A DNA stretch of 64,000 nucleotides from Symbiodinium natans (Eukaryota; Sar; Dinophyceae; Suessiales; Symbiodiniaceae), in the NCBI GenBank assembly GCA_905221605.1, contig CAJNDS010002312.1:381001-445000 (forward strand). Reading direction: 5' to 3'. The stretch's first letter is position 1. Each line of letters opens with the position of its first letter. The position numbers were made by a program, and so were the translations under genes. Under the pieces are notes generated by a model. It was not told the origin of the DNA. It ran no database searches and saw only the letters and a program-made list of their open reading frames with translations. This document shows positions 10,901 through 24,380 of the stretch, piece by piece.

Positions 10901-13900
10901 CGTAAGTGAGGCTGTTCCACGCTTCGCCGGCTAGACATATCACGTCATTCCGCATGGGGATGCGCTGATCCTGGATGCAGCAAGAGCAGGATAACTCCTT
11001 GACGGTTGATGCAAGCTTCCCGATTCTCCTGGCTCCCTTTATTACCTACGCCGCTGCTCCACCTTCTTGCCTGCTTGGCAAAGCGTTTGAAGAAGGGACT
11101 CTTACTTCTATAGTCTTCTACGTAAACAGTTTTGAACCTGGCTCTAGAAGCAGAACTCCTTTCAGTACCATCTTCGACAGTTGAGATACTAGCGCTGTGA
11201 ACATGATGGAGCACGCCCTTCCACTTGCAACCTTACACTGATACTGGCAACCCCTGTCGTGCCTGAGAAAGAACCTTGTCCTGCGTTGCGGAGGAGCACC
11301 TTACAAGAAGAGGGACAGCAACCTGGAATGGGGCAGACGTGTGGTGCTACACCGAGAAGCCGACCAGCAAGATCACCTTTATCAGCAAACCGCACAAGAG
11401 CAGGTTCACCTGACATGGAATTGTGCAAGGATTAGACGTGTTTCTCAAATCCTGCTTGCGCACACGGCACCAAGCTCCAGGCTCAATTAGTACCGGAGCT
11501 GAAAGCAGACGTGGGGCCGCTAATAAAGTCATATCCAAAATCGGCCATAGCCGGTGTTAAATCATTTTCATTTCATACTCAGCTATATAGAGCATACATC
11601 TGATTATCATGTGTCATGGATGCGTGGGCTTCCATCGTGCGCGAAAGGCCGGGGGCTCTGCTGACCCTGCAATGTCATCGGATGTGACAGAAAGAACCTG
11701 ATGCGGCCATGTAGCAGTCAATGCCTGAAAGCCACACAGATGTCTCAGGTTGTGGCCCATCCAAAGAGGAGTGTTCCGCAGGAGCTGCCGAGAGTAAACA
11801 TAGTCATGATGTTCGCCTGGGGCTTGTGGACAGCAACAAAGCCAGCATTGGTAAAAGCTCTGTCCAGCATGTTCACCCTACCGGCATCAGGCAAGCTGCG
11901 ATGAAACGGCCCCGCTCATTTTGCTGCAGCCGCTCTTGAGAAATTGAGTTGAAGTACGTGGTGACCTCAATTACACGACAACCAGATTGGACAACACAGT
12001 ACGCAGCATGACTGTCCCAAGGAGTAGACTATGTTGTTGACGGAGATGGTGAGAACCCACGCGCTTACCTAGACAGCGTTGCAGGAAAATCGTGAGGAAG
12101 TGAATGCAGCGTTCATGTGCCGGAAAATGCATCGAAGTTATTGAAGCAAATATCCGCTAAATGTCGTTTTCTGCGCATCGCTTTGCAGTTCGACCAGGCA
12201 GCCGGCGAGGTTGAAAACCAGAAGGCCTGAACCCAGTCTTCCACTCAAAGACCTGTAAGTCGTTGCGCCAGGCGCGAGTAGCATGCAAGAAGCGCTGACG
12301 GATTGACGGTGTCGCTTTGCTAGGCTCAGCTGTGTGTCCAACACGATCGCCGCCAGGAGAGCCATTGTGGCAACCTGTCCAGCGACACCGAAGTTGATGC
12401 CGACCTGAAGGCTCATGAAGCAAATTTGACGAAAGCAGTCCACTGGAACCGGAGACAAGTGTCGTCGAGTTTCATCTTGGCACCGCACCCACAGTCGACA
12501 CGATTTGTGGCTGGCAGAGTAGGACTCCAGCAGGAAAATCCTGGTAGGCTATGTACTTTTGCTGCTGTGACCCAAAACAGGGCATGTTGCTGCTTACTGA
12601 AAACATTAAGTGGCCAGCATAACATTGGAAAGGAAAGGACCTACCTGCAGCAAGCAGGATACCACAGCGATGATCGGAATGCCTTCTGCTGAGTCCCTGG
12701 CGACTCCGCCCAGAGACACTAACGCGCTGTAGTTTCTCCACATGTCTTTCCTGGCTGGATGCTATGCCACGTGCAAAGTCTGAGTCGAGAAAGGAAGGCG
12801 AAAATGAACGATGAAGTGACTCCTCGTCAGAGAATGGTTTCCGTCAACATACAGGATCCCCTCCCTCCCGACAGATGCCCCTGACATTTCCGGACATGCC
12901 AAAACAAGCAACGTCGCCACTGATTCAACTACGTCAAGCTTTCGGTGCCGACAGGAAAAGGATTCAACCTGTGCGGGGATGACTTTTTGATGTCCAGCAA
13001 GCTCATGGATCTTTGAAGCAAGCCATCCACAACCTTGGTGTAGCTGCGGTTGCTGGTTGTATGTCTCAGGTCTTCTGCGGCACGGGCTGAGTCTTCCAGC
13101 CCGGCTTCGGCTACCCTGGCACGTGCTCTCAGCCGTCGTACTCGCGAAACTCATGCGCTTCAGGCAATTTAGCCAAGCTTCCTCTTGAAAAGAACTGGGA
13201 AATGCACTGAGTTGAGCGGGTACAGGAAGACCTGACCGTCTGACCGTGACGCAGACTCACCAGCAGATTTGTGACAGATCGGAGCAAAGCAAAGATACCG
13301 AAACTGCTTCCTCTCTCTTTCCTTCGGCTTCTTCTGCTCCCAGCTCTAGCCGCTAGCCATCAGTCTAAGCATAGCACATTCGTCACCTGAGATGCAACAC
13401 AAAAAAAAACACAACTGTGCAGACTCTCCAGCATCATCATGTACGTAGTGCTTTCGTCCAGGCTGCTAGGGTGTTCAGAATAAGAAGACGCAGCACGGGA
13501 TCTCGACGGAGTGACATGACGCCATCCAAGATCTGGCAGCACACGCAGGAAGTCGCTGGAAGCTGCTGAAGGTACTCAATGGGGTGTTCCATGGTGTTCC
13601 ATGGCCTGCTGAACTAAGCGTCCCAACTTCTGACCAACCTCCAGTCAAACGGTGCATCGATTCATAGTCGCGGGTGCAGAAGAGTCTCAAGGACCCGGCC
13701 GTAGCCTTGGAGCCCATCTTTGAGGGCTCTCGCGGTGGCTCAATCACCTGAAAACTCAAATCAAAGAGACTCGTTGTGCCGGTACACGTCTGCCGGCTTG
13801 CCTCGAACCCTCCCCCCGATGTCTCAGCCCGTGACAGTGACGCACGCCCGCAGCAAGGCAAGGGTGCCATACAGGAGGCAACCTCAGCATCGCGAGAACA

Positions 13901-16900
13901 TGTTCATCGCAGGCTTGCCGTGTCAAGTGCTTAGGAGCCGACTGAGAAAAACGGCAAAGCTAAATCCGTGGCTGGAGGAAATCACGGCATACGCAAATGG
14001 AGCCAGATATCGGCCCACCTGAAGATCATTGAGACAAGAGAAGAAGAGTGGCGGAGAGACGCAAACGAGTCAAAGATAATCAAGTCTCAAGGTCTGCAGC
14101 CTGGCCTTGTCACAGGTCAGATCCCAACCGTTGATGACAGCAAGGTCCTGGCCAGACGCGTGAATCGACTGAGTTGCTGATCCGCCGAGGTCTCGGGTGG
14201 TAGGTTCTGGGGACCGCAAGGCAGCTGGCTCCCCCCACCGCCCCCCACTGGCCCCCCCCCCCCCCCGCAGGCCCCGGCCGAGGCGGGTCGCGTAGCGTTA
14301 AAATACAGCAGTGGCAGTAGCGAACAGTTCTTGAGAAAGCAGATGCAGTACTGTTAAGGCTGCTGGGCCGTCCTCGCGAGAAGGAGTCACTGCTGGAGGC
14401 ATTGACTTTGTGACTGGCTGCGAGAAGGCGTAGAGCAACCCAAGGCCTGACATCCTAGCCACTGCATTCATAAACAAGATCCACCAGCGCTGTCCTCATC
14501 AATGTCAACCACGCAGTTTATAGCGAAAATAAACTGGGATCGGAAAGCCAGAAGAAGTCGGAAAGTGCCTATGTTCAGCACGAAGAGCATGCTGCCAGAC
14601 TCGTGGCCGCAGGCGAACATAGCGAGGGCAAGCACCTGACCATTTGACACTCCATTCGATGGTTTGCGGCCGCTGACAAGTTTGATGCATCTTGACCGCC
14701 TATGAACAGATGGGCACAGAGTGGCCCCGAGGTAGCAGAGCGATGTGTCTGAGGGCTCTGCCAGGTTACAGGCCTCAAACTTGATCGATACGGACTTTTC
14801 ACACTTTGGTGTCATCTGGAAAGAAGCCCACCTCCGTCGCAACGTACATCTGCTTGAGGGCGAAATTGTCTGTTAGAAGGCCAGCAATCTGCGACACCTC
14901 GTCTCTCCACATTGAGAAAGCAACTGCACTAGTTCGTCACATTGCCCCAAGTTCGCCTTCTATGGCCGAATCCAAGCACTGGGCAACCATCCGAGCAAGG
15001 CTTGTTGCCACTTGTGCTCCGGCAAATTTGAAGATGCCGCCCGCCTGCAACACACGATATGCCAACATGCGGCCAACGCGGCCACGTCCCTTATTCACAC
15101 CCTGGCACTTAATCTTTGGGGTCCAAGCCTCGAGCAACTCATACCTGGCGGCCTTAGGAACGGTTTTCACTGTTCAGACTCTAGACATACTGCACACAGA
15201 CATGCGCAGACTACATACCCTAAATTCGGAGTTTCGATGGGAGCCTATAGCCCAGGTCCGCGGCAGTCACCAAGAATGAATTTGCAAACCGAGAGCCAAA
15301 CCTCATTCATGTGACTACATTGACTATGCAAAGTCTGCCTCTATACAGCTGGCTTACGCATACCTGCTCTGATGAGTCACACCTGACACATCCTGACACA
15401 TCCTAACACATCCTAACACATCCTGACACATCTTGACATAGAGAGACTCACACACAACTCGCGGACATGCTCAACAGCATGTTTGGCTCAGACGAGGGGC
15501 TGCAAAGCAATGAAGAGCACTGCATTTCTGCCTATCATTGCGCTTGCTGGCCATACAGGCTGCCAGATTTTGCTGCCTGTGGCTCTGACTGCAAACCAGT
15601 ACAAATTTTTACGAATTGCACAGATGAGATGTATCGAGATCGTGTTGAGAAGTCCTATGTAGTCTCGTAGTCCTCACGGCGATCAGCAGTTATGACCGTT
15701 GCGGCGCCAGGATACGTTAGACTTAGGGGACTTAGGTGATTTGGCTGTCACATTGTCTACCTTTGCTCGTCCATTATTTCAGCTTTCAATCGGCTCAGGC
15801 CGTCGTGGCTGCAAGAAAGAAACCCCAAGTGCCATCTCAGGTCATGCCACAAGATGTAGAGATCCGCGCGCGGAGCGCGGGCAGAAAACAAAATCTTCTG
15901 AACTCGGCTCTTCTGGCCTCCATGGTGCTCTGGCCAGGAAATACAGCTATATCACCTCTGCACCCTTTGAGGACTAGGACCGCAGGACTACTCTAGGGAC
16001 CATGTTGATCCTTCTCCACTAGTAAAGTGCTATTTAGTGATTCCCTCAATATGCCTCAATGGAAGCCTGGATGCAAACCAGGAACCCACAGACAATTTTC
16101 CGCGCTGGCTTTGCCATTCGCAGTCGAGAAGTGAAACTCTACATCTGCATTCATTGTTTGCATGCAGCGACTTGCAGTGTGCGCTACGCACTTGCCTGCT
16201 TTGATGGTGGCCCGGGCCTTGGTGAAGGCAATTGCATGTCCTACGTCATGTCCAGACAGTTGTGCGGCTGGCCGTTCGCTACCCATCTGTGCCCTTGCAA
16301 TGCCTGAGAAATTCTGAGAGCCTGCAAAGTACCTTCCCAAACACTAGGCTTGTCGCAGCGGTGATCCGCGAAGAAGATGTAGCAGGCCCTGCCAGAAAGG
16401 TGCCGAGAGAGCGACTTCTCCCACTCCCACCGTCGGGTCAGGTAAGGTTTTCAAGGGTCTGGGGTGCTGTCCGCTGGTGCTGCGGTGCAGTAAGTACCCT
16501 TGTGCATGTATCCTAATGTATTGCAACATTGGCGCGACCTCGCCCGTGTTGGAGACGAAAGATGCCTTCGAGGTGTCACCAGCACCAAAGAGAAGGTCGA
16601 GCAGCTCAAGATTCCACATGGAGCAAAGGAATGCTGTTGAATGGTATAGACTTGCTCCCCCTAGGCAACTAGCCCACTGAGCTGCAAGCGTGCGCAGGAT
16701 TTTCTGCCATCTCCGCAAGAAGCCGACAACTGTCGCGACCTTTGCAGCCCGAGCCAAGCTCATGTCATTTGGATTCAGAGCGGACTTGTAAGCATCCGGC
16801 CAAGGACGGCAGCCACCTCAAACTCCGCTGGACGTTCTTTTGGCAGCTTGGGCTCTTTCCTCATTCGCGTGACGGGAGGCTGACTCATGGTGCTGAAGCT

Positions 16901-17200
16901 TGGCCAACTTCCGCGACAAGAGTGTAATGAAGGCGAGGCCACTCACCATAATAACAGCTCTGAACCTCTTTGTTTCAAAACTCTCCCCAGAAGATTTAAC
17001 CTTGCGAAACCTGCAGCTGGCCTTGGCTTTGCTTCGACATCCTCGTCATCGCCTTGGACTGCAGCGACAGTTGCGCTTCTAGGGCGAGTGGATTATGTAT
17101 CTGTGGATTCTGTTCTTTTGTGAAGGCAGCTTTTGTTGTTTCATGTCATTTTAGTATAATTGCTTCTTTTCGGAGGTGGCATTTGGGATATAGGGTTGTC
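10901..17200 (-). other. unidentified exon-like blocks, probably one or more minus-strand split genes
   Basis: Several minus-strand segments bounded by AG acceptors have natural-looking open frames: about 16,800-16,905 (PPVTRMRKEPKLPKERPAEF), about 16,520-16,620 (NLELLDLLFGAGDTSKASFV), about 16,150-16,340 (SGHDVGHAIAFTKARATIKA), about 14,947-15,044 (GGIFKFAGAQVATSLARMVA), 14,832-14,923 (MWRDEVSQIAGLLTDNFALK), about 14,575-14,640 (VLALAMFACGHESGSMLFVL), about 13,640-13,745 (VIEPPREPSKMGSKATAGSL), about 12,345-12,405 (VGINFGVAGQVATMALLA) and about 12,190-12,250 (GSGLLVFNLAGCLVEL). The last few faintly resemble WD40 strands (GH-x-S-G-S...F). I could not join them in phase or name a protein. The spacing resembles the neighbouring kinase gene, which favours real exons. 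Individual boundaries are approximate. Confidence 0.3.
15382..15440. repeat. CCTGACACAT tandem repeat
   Basis: About six copies of a 10-bp unit (CCTGACACAT or CCTAACACAT) lie in tandem. It is a short local microsatellite within the unidentified exon-like region. Confidence 0.8.
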
Positions 17201-18285
17201 TTTTGGTTCCGTCTTTACGGGTTTTGAAACTTAGGATGTTCCCTGCGCAGTGGCTGAAAATCGGCGGCGATGGTCAAAGAACCCGAGGGAACTGGAAATT
17301 CTCCATTTTGGTGGACGTACTGACCTTGTGGTCCTGATTTGCAAACAGCTGTAGATACCAGCATTTCAGACCTTCATTGCATATAGAGCACCCTTCCGAA
17401 TAGGCAAAGACAGCGCAACTACCGGCGCAAATGCCGGCACGCTCAGACCCACTGCGGAAGACCATTCGCCTGGTAAAGTGGGCCCCAGCTGCAAACTTTG
17501 TAGTGCACGGATAGGTTTCGAATGTCTTTACACATGTACATTGCGGCTTGGAGGACAGCTAATGGGACTCTCTCGGGCACAGCGCCCTCAATCTTCGATT
17601 GTCCCACATGCTCGTCATTTGCTGAAGTACTGAATTGCACGATGTGCCTTGCTTGTCATTTGGCCAAGTTGAAGTTTACGTTACCAGCAGATCACAAGCC
17701 AAAACGTTCTCACCCAAACCTTTGTATGCACGAAAAGGAAGCTATTCTTAAACGAAGGCTTCACGACGGAATGCTGCCTTGTCGTAAGAAGCGAACCAAA
17801 ACAGCATGCTTAACAAATATAAGATGACTGGCATTTGTTCAGGAATGCGACAGCCATCACAACAGACGCAAGCTGGAGGTGATGAGTAGACATGACAAAA
17901 GGAGAGGTGGATACACGGCAGGCAATCATAAAACGACGTGCAGATATGTATGTACAAGTTCTGTGTTTTGCAGTTGCACATAGCTGTATGTGTCTACATC
18001 TATCTGTGCGGATCTTATATGTACACATTACATGTCCTCCCATTGCGCGGTTCGCCCCCCCCCCCCCCCCCAACGGAACCACGAACCCTAACCCCAACCC
18101 CCAACCCGAAACCATGAACCTCAAACCCTGAACCTTAAACCGGAAAAATGTGAACCCCAAACCCAACAACCATACCTCGCCGAGGCAGGGGCGCATGCAC
18201 GCCCGGATCAGATGCATGAATTTGTTCTGTATATATATATATGTGGCCGAGACCTTTAGGGTCTATTTCACGGCTGGTTCTTCTT
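17200..18285. other. no gene seen; degenerate telomere-like C-rich block inside
   Basis: Only short open frames without motif. At about 18,056-18,165 a poly-C run is followed by degenerate CCCTAA/CCCAAA-type words (for example GAACCCTAACCCCAACCC), a decayed interstitial telomere-like block. Confidence 0.5.
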
Positions 18286-18288
18286 TCA

Positions 18289-18445
18289 GTAGTAGTGCAA
18301 TAATAATAATAATTTTAATATTATTATGAGTATAATAATACTGACCGTAATTGTAATAGGAATAATAATAGTACTAGTAATAGTAATAGGAATAGGAATA
18401 GTAATAATACTAGTAATAGTATTAGTAGTAGTAACAGTAATAGTG
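18289..18445. repeat. AT-rich ATAATA/TAGTAATAG microsatellite
   Basis: Short units of AATAATA and AGTAATAG type repeat for about 150 bp at the edge of the GAGCTC satellite. The minus frame reading Thr/Ile runs here is a product of the repeat. Confidence 0.8.
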
Positions 18446-18499
18446 AAGGTTTGGTCTGTGTGTGCACCGGCGCCAGCAAGTGCAGCCATGTAGCTCTAG

Positions 18500-21400
18500 C
18501 ACACTTTGAAGTAAGAGATAGACAAGTTGTTTCATAGCCTGAAGAGGGGCGAAGGGCTCTCTCATTTCCGATTACGAGGTAGAGGTGAGCTATCTCATTT
18601 CTTAGAAACATAGAGGAGATCTCATTTCCACGACAGAGACATCTTTCACTCAGGAGAGAACGCAAGCTGTTTCATTTCCAAGAAAATAGAGGAGCTCTAT
18701 CATGTCGTTAGAAGTGAGAAGCTCTGCACTAAAAGATAGAAGGCATCGATTCGTTTCCCTTTTTCTTTTGCTTATCAAAGGGTCTTTTCAGTTCGAACAC
18801 AGGATTTCTTTCATGCCCTATAAGAAGGATCGAGGAGCTCTTTCATCTGAGAGATAGAAGAACGCATTCATGAAGTATACACGAGCTCATTTCTCGTCAA
18901 GAGGCAGAGGCGTGCCCAGCTCTACCATTACCTAACTCTTACCTGAAATTTCTCTATCTCGCAATAGGTCATGAGAGACCTCCTTTTTCACGCTGCAGGA
19001 AATGAGAGAGTTCTCTTCTATGTCGATTTTCAGAAATAGCTTCGCAGCTTCTCTATCAATGAAGAGTTTTGAAGGCCACTCTGGGCCATTCTCTGTCCAT
19101 CAAATGGGACATGACATAACGCATCACTCGCTATCGTTTACGTGATAGAGTTTCGCTATCTCTGAATAGGTCATCTGAAAGCTCCTCTGTATCTTTGCAG
19201 CAAGTGAAGGAGCTCCTTGCCTCTTCTGCAAGAGCCCTCCGCTTCCTATTTTGCAATGAGCAAGCTCTTTTATCTCCTCTGGTTCCTAATAGGTCATGAG
19301 CGGGCTTCCCTCTCTCCTTCTCTTTTAGGGGATAGAGGAGGTTTTTTCATGTTGCGTTAACAGCTAGAGGACATCATTTATATCCATTCTGTCATTTCGT
19401 ATGAGAAGATACAGGAGCTCATTCATCTCCTAGTCAGAGATTGAAGAACTCGTTCACAAGAGATATAGATATAAGAAATCTCTCATACAATGTATAAGAG
19501 CTCTCTCATGTCCTACCTAGTTCATTTGCCGTCACCAGCGCTCAGCTCTACCATTTCGTATCTTTTATATGACATAGCTTCTCTATCTCGCAATAGGTCA
19601 TGAGAGACCTCCTCTTTCTTTTGCAGGAAATGAGAGAGGTCTCTATCTGCCTTTTGTGAAAGAGCTCCCTTTGTTCAATCACAAGAACTCATTCATAGAA
19701 GCTGTAAGAGCTCTCGAATGTACTTTCTTGTTAATTTCCCGTCGATAGGTAGAGGAGCTCACAGCTCTACCACATCCTACCCTTTACATGGAAGAGGCTC
19801 CTCTATCTCGTAGCGGGTCAAGAAAGATTGCCTCTATCTCTTTGCAGAACATTAGAGAGTCCTCTACCTACCTCTTGTGAAAGAGCTCCTTCACCTCAAA
19901 ATCAAATGCCACAACTCGTCTATCTTTCACTGGGACATGAGACAGCTCCATTGTGAATTTCTATTCAGAAATAGCTGCTTCTCTATCGATGAAGAAATCA
20001 TGCGAGTAGCCGTTTATCGATGCATAAGAAATGACATAGCTCTTCTACCTTTTTGCGACAGATCTCTTCTTTACCCGAAATGAAAGTTTGGAAGGCCATT
20101 CTCTATCCCTTGAATGGGGACACAACTCATCAGTCTCTATCGTTTACGTGAGAGAGTTTCGCTATCTCTGAACAGGTCATCTGAAAGCTCCTTTGTGTCT
20201 GCGCAGCAAGTGAAGGAGCTGCTTGCCTCTTCTGCAATAGCTCCTCCGCTTCCTATTTTGCAATGAGCAACCTCTTCTATCTCCTTTGGTTCCTATTTCT
20301 CGTTTGCCATCACTAGGCAGAGGAGCTCTCAGCTCTACCATGACCTATCTTTTACATGAAAGAGGCTTCTCTATCTCGTAACGGTTCATGGAGTCATGAC
20401 AGATCTTCTCTATCTCTTTGCAAGAAAAGAGAGAGTGCTCTACCTACCTCGTGTGAAAGAGCTCCTCCACCTTGTGATCGAGAGTGACAGAACTCGTCTA
20501 TCTTTCAATGGTGCATGAGCCAGGTTTTTTGTTTGTATTTGAGAAAAAGCTTGTCTACCCGTGATATAATAAGAAATGAATAGCTCTTCTACCTTTCTGT
20601 GACAGATCTCTCCTTTATTCGAAATGAAAGTCTGGAAGGCCATTCTCTATCCCTGAAATGGGGCATGACATAACTTTTCAATCTCTATCGTTTACGTGAT
20701 CGAGTTTCGCTATCTCTGAATAGGTCATCTGAAAGCTCCTCTGTATCTTTGCAGCAAGTGAAGGAGCTCCTTGCCTCTTCTGCAAGAGCCCTCCGCTTCC
20801 TCTTTTGCAATGAGCAAGCTCTTTATCTCCTCTGTTTCCTAACAGGTCATGAGACAGCTCATTTCCACACTGTCATTTCGTATGCGAAGACACAGGAGCT
20901 CATTCATTTTCTATTCAGAGATTGAAGAACTCATTCATAAGAAATGTATGAAAGTTCTCTCATGTCCTATCTAACTGATTTACCGTCACTAGGCAGAGGA
21001 GTCCTCAGCTCTACCATTTCTTATCTTTATATGACATAGCTTCTCTATCTCGCAATAATCAGGTCGTGAGAGACCTCCTCTTTCTTTTACAGGAAATGAG
21101 AGAGGTCTCTATCTACCCTTTGTGAAAGAGCTCCCTTTGTTCACTGGCAAGAACTCATTCATGAAAGCTATAAGAGTTCCCGTCGATAGGTAAAGGAGCT
21201 CACAGCTCTTCTATATCTTACCCTTTACATGAAAGAGGCTCTCTATCTCGTAGCGGGTCATGAAAGATCGTCTCTATCTCTTTGCCGGACATGAGAGTCC
21301 TCTACCTACCTCTTGTGAAAGAGCTCCCCCACCTCGTAACGTACAAAGACAGAACTCGTCTATCTTTCAATGGGACATGATCCGTCTCTTTGGTTTTGGT

Positions 21401-23630
21401 TGAGAAAAGCTTCTCTATCCATGAAGCAAACATGAGAGAAGCCGATTGTCTCTAGGCTGCTTATCGCTTCGTAGGAAATGACATAGCTCTTTTACCTTTT
21501 TGCGAGAGATCAACCCTAATTGAAGGTTTCGAAGGCCTATCCCTGAAATGGAGCGTCGCATAACTCATCAGTCTCTCTCGCTTACGTGAGACAGCATTTA
21601 TTCTATTTCGTAACAGGTCATCTAAACGCTCTTCTATGCGTTTGTAGAAGTAAAAGAGCTCCTTGCCTCTTGTGCAAAAGCTCCTCCGCATCCTAAAGAG
21701 CAATGAGCAAGCTCTTCTATCTCCTCTCTCTTGAATAGGTCATGAGAGGGCTCCCCTCCCTCTGGTTGAGGGAATGACAGAGCTCCTCCGCCCCTTACGA
21801 AAGAGCCTTTCTCCTGCTTGAAAAGCTGCGGGCGGGCTCTGGCGCCTCGTAGGTTTGGGAGGGCTCCTTTTCACATCTTTATCTTTCCGACTCCGAGATA
21901 TAGGAGCTCATTTTTTCGAAAGTGGTAGCAGAGATCTCTCATTTCCAAGAGATCTTTGTCACTCAGGGAGAAAGCAAGGTTTTGATTTCAAAGAAATGGA
22001 GGAGCTCTTTCATGTCCCATTAAGAGTGTGGAGCGCTCTCATTACGCATGAAAAGATTGATGACATGGATTCGTTACCATTCTTTAACTTTTCTCGAAGG
22101 GTCTTTTCTTTTCATATGCAGGATCTCTTTCATTTCCTATGAGAAGATAGAGGAGCTCTTTCATCTCAAAGATAGAAGAATGCATTCATAAACGGTATAA
22201 GAGCTCTCCCATGAACTATATCTCATCGTAGGGGGCATAGGAGTCTTAGGGGGCTCAGGATTCGCGTGCAGGGTGTAGGGTTTATAGGGCTACGGGAATT
22301 TAATGGAGGGTGTATTTGTGTAGTCTGCCTATTACCGTAACAAACCCGTGACATAACCCAGAGCCATTACTTGCAAGACTGCTTCTTGAAAGCAAGAGCG
22401 CTAGTGTCTAACCATTGTACATTCCTACATGAGATACCCCACCACATCTTGAAAACACCTCTTTCTCCAAGGGTTTACTGGGGCATTAAGGAACAAGAAC
22501 GTGATGGTTTCAGCACCAAAGTAAGGGAATAGCAAAGGGTTTCCAGGGAAAACTTCCCTGATGCAACCGGTCTCTATCTCACAAGAGGTCACGAGAGACC
22601 TCCTGTATCACATTGCAGGAATGAGAGAGTTCTCCACCATGTTTGTTTTCCGAAATAGCTTCTCTATCAATGAAGAGTTTTGAAGGTCGCCCTGGGCCAT
22701 TCTCTGTCCGATAAATGAGACATGACATAACTCATTAGTCTCTATTAAGAGAGTCTCTATCTCTACGTGATCGAGTTTCGCTATCTCTGAATATACGTCG
22801 TCTGAAAGCTCCTCTGTGTCTTTGTAGCAAGTGAAGGAGCTCCTTGCCTCTTCTGCAAGTGCTCCTCCGCTTCCCCTTTTGCAATGAGCAAGCTCTTCTA
22901 TCTCCTCTGGTTCCTAACAGGTCATGACTTCTGCAAGAGCTCCTCCTCTTGATATTTTGCAATGAGCAAGCTCTTCTATCTCCTAATAGGTCAGAGAGGG
23001 CTTCCCTCTCTCCCACTCTTGTAGGGGATAGAGGAGCTTTTTCTTGATGCGTTAAAAGCTCGAGGGCATCGTTCATTTCCTGTCTGTCATTACGTATGAG
23101 AAGAGACAGGAGCTCATTCATCTCCTAGTCAGAGATTGAAGAACTCCTTCAGGAGAGCTCTCTCATATCCTATCCTTTTGGTTCCCCGTCACTAGGTCCC
23201 TAGGTAGAGGAGCTCTCAGCGTCTCAGCTCTACCGTTTGCTACCTTCTACGTGGCAGAGCTTCTTTATCTCGCAATAGGTCATGAAAGACTTTCCAGCAA
23301 ATGAGAGAGTTCTCTACTTTACCGCTTGCGAAAGAGCTCCCCTTTTTCAATGACAAGAATTCACTCATACAAGCTACAAGAGCACTCTAATGTCCTGTCT
23401 TGCTCATTTCCCGTCAATGGGTAGACGAGCTCGCAGCTCTACCGTTTCCTACCCTTTACATGAAAGAGGCTCCTCTATCTCGTAGCGGGTCATGAAAGAT
23501 CGTCTCTATCTCTTTGCCGGACATGAGAAAGTCCTCTACCTACCTCTTGTGAAAGAGCTCCCCCACCTCGCAACGTACAAAGACACAACTCGTCTATCTT
23601 TCAATGGGACGTGATTCTCCTTTGCTTTTG
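18500..23630. repeat. degenerate modular GAGCTC-rich satellite, about 5 kb
   Basis: The block is made of short words such as GAGCTC, CTCTATCTC, GGTCATGAGA and TTTCATTTC in changing order, with larger modules that recur. Module A (ACATGAAAGAGGCT, then CTCTATCTCGTAGCGGG, then TCTACCTACCTCTTGTG, then AAAGAGCTCC) is seen near 19,790, 20,355, 21,228 and 23,459. Module B (CGTTTACGTGA, then GAGTTTCGCTATCTCTGAA, then CAAGTGAAGGAGCTCCTTGC) is seen near 19,135, 20,145, 20,690 and 22,765. The spacing is unequal. Open frames inside are short and are not supported as genes. Confidence 0.8.
22205..22575. repeat. dispersed repeat, copy 1
   Basis: This segment interrupts the GAGCTC satellite and matches 24,380-24,930 in order: an AG/GGCTTAGG-rich start, a stretch reading GGAGGGTGTATTT, TCTGCCTAT, TTACTTGCAA, GAGCGCTAGT, CATTGTACA, a GATGGTTTCAGCAC word, AGTAAGGGAATAG, and finally GGGAAAACTTCCCTGA. 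It shows insertions and deletions relative to copy 2. It has no coding potential. Confidence 0.75.
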
Positions 23631-24054
23631 GTAAGCCCGAACGACTACCGGAATTAACTTCTTGCATTTCTTGTTTTTCTCACAGACAGGAAGAAGTTAC
23701 GGAAATTAATGAATTGTGAATTTCTTTAATTTGTTTTCATTAATCTCGCAAGCCCGAACAGCTGCCGGAATTAGTTTCATGAATTTCATTAATTTCTTTA
23801 ATTTCTTTGATTTCTTTATTGTTTGAATTTCTGAAAACCTTTAATTTCTTTAACTCCCTCAATTTCTTGAATTTCTTTACTTTCTGTAATTTCGTTTAAT
23901 TAGTCTCGCAAGCCCGAACGGCTGCCTGAATTAATTTCTTTAATTTCTTTTTTATTTCTTTAATTTCTTTAATTTCTCACAGAGAGACCCAGAAATTAAA
24001 GAAATTAATGAAATTAATTGGGGGAGCCCACCCGGCTCACGGGACTAATTTAAA

Positions 24055-24380
24055 CTAGAAGACGATTGGCCCGAAAGCATCGATTTGCGGTGCGTTGAGT
24101 CTATGCACTTGACTCTGTGCGCTCGAACTGTATGCACTTGGACAAGTGTATGCACTTAAGTGTATGCACTTATATGGTTGCATACTCACTTGTATACTGC
24201 ACTTGTATACTGGACGTGTATGCACTCGAACTGCATGGCACTCAAGTGTGTTGAGTTGAATGCCATGCACTTGTGGTCAACTCTATACACTTCATTGGCA
24301 TTCAATAGATCTGAAGTAAACGGACTTGAACTGTATGAACTTCACTTGCTGTCTGCTTGCTCTGCGAAATTGTTTAGGGA
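24055..24380. repeat. TGTATGCACTTG-type degenerate repeat
   Basis: Words of the form TGTATGCACTTG / GAACTGTATGCACTT repeat irregularly for about 300 bp between satellite blocks. Open frames on either strand here are repeat-derived. Confidence 0.55.
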
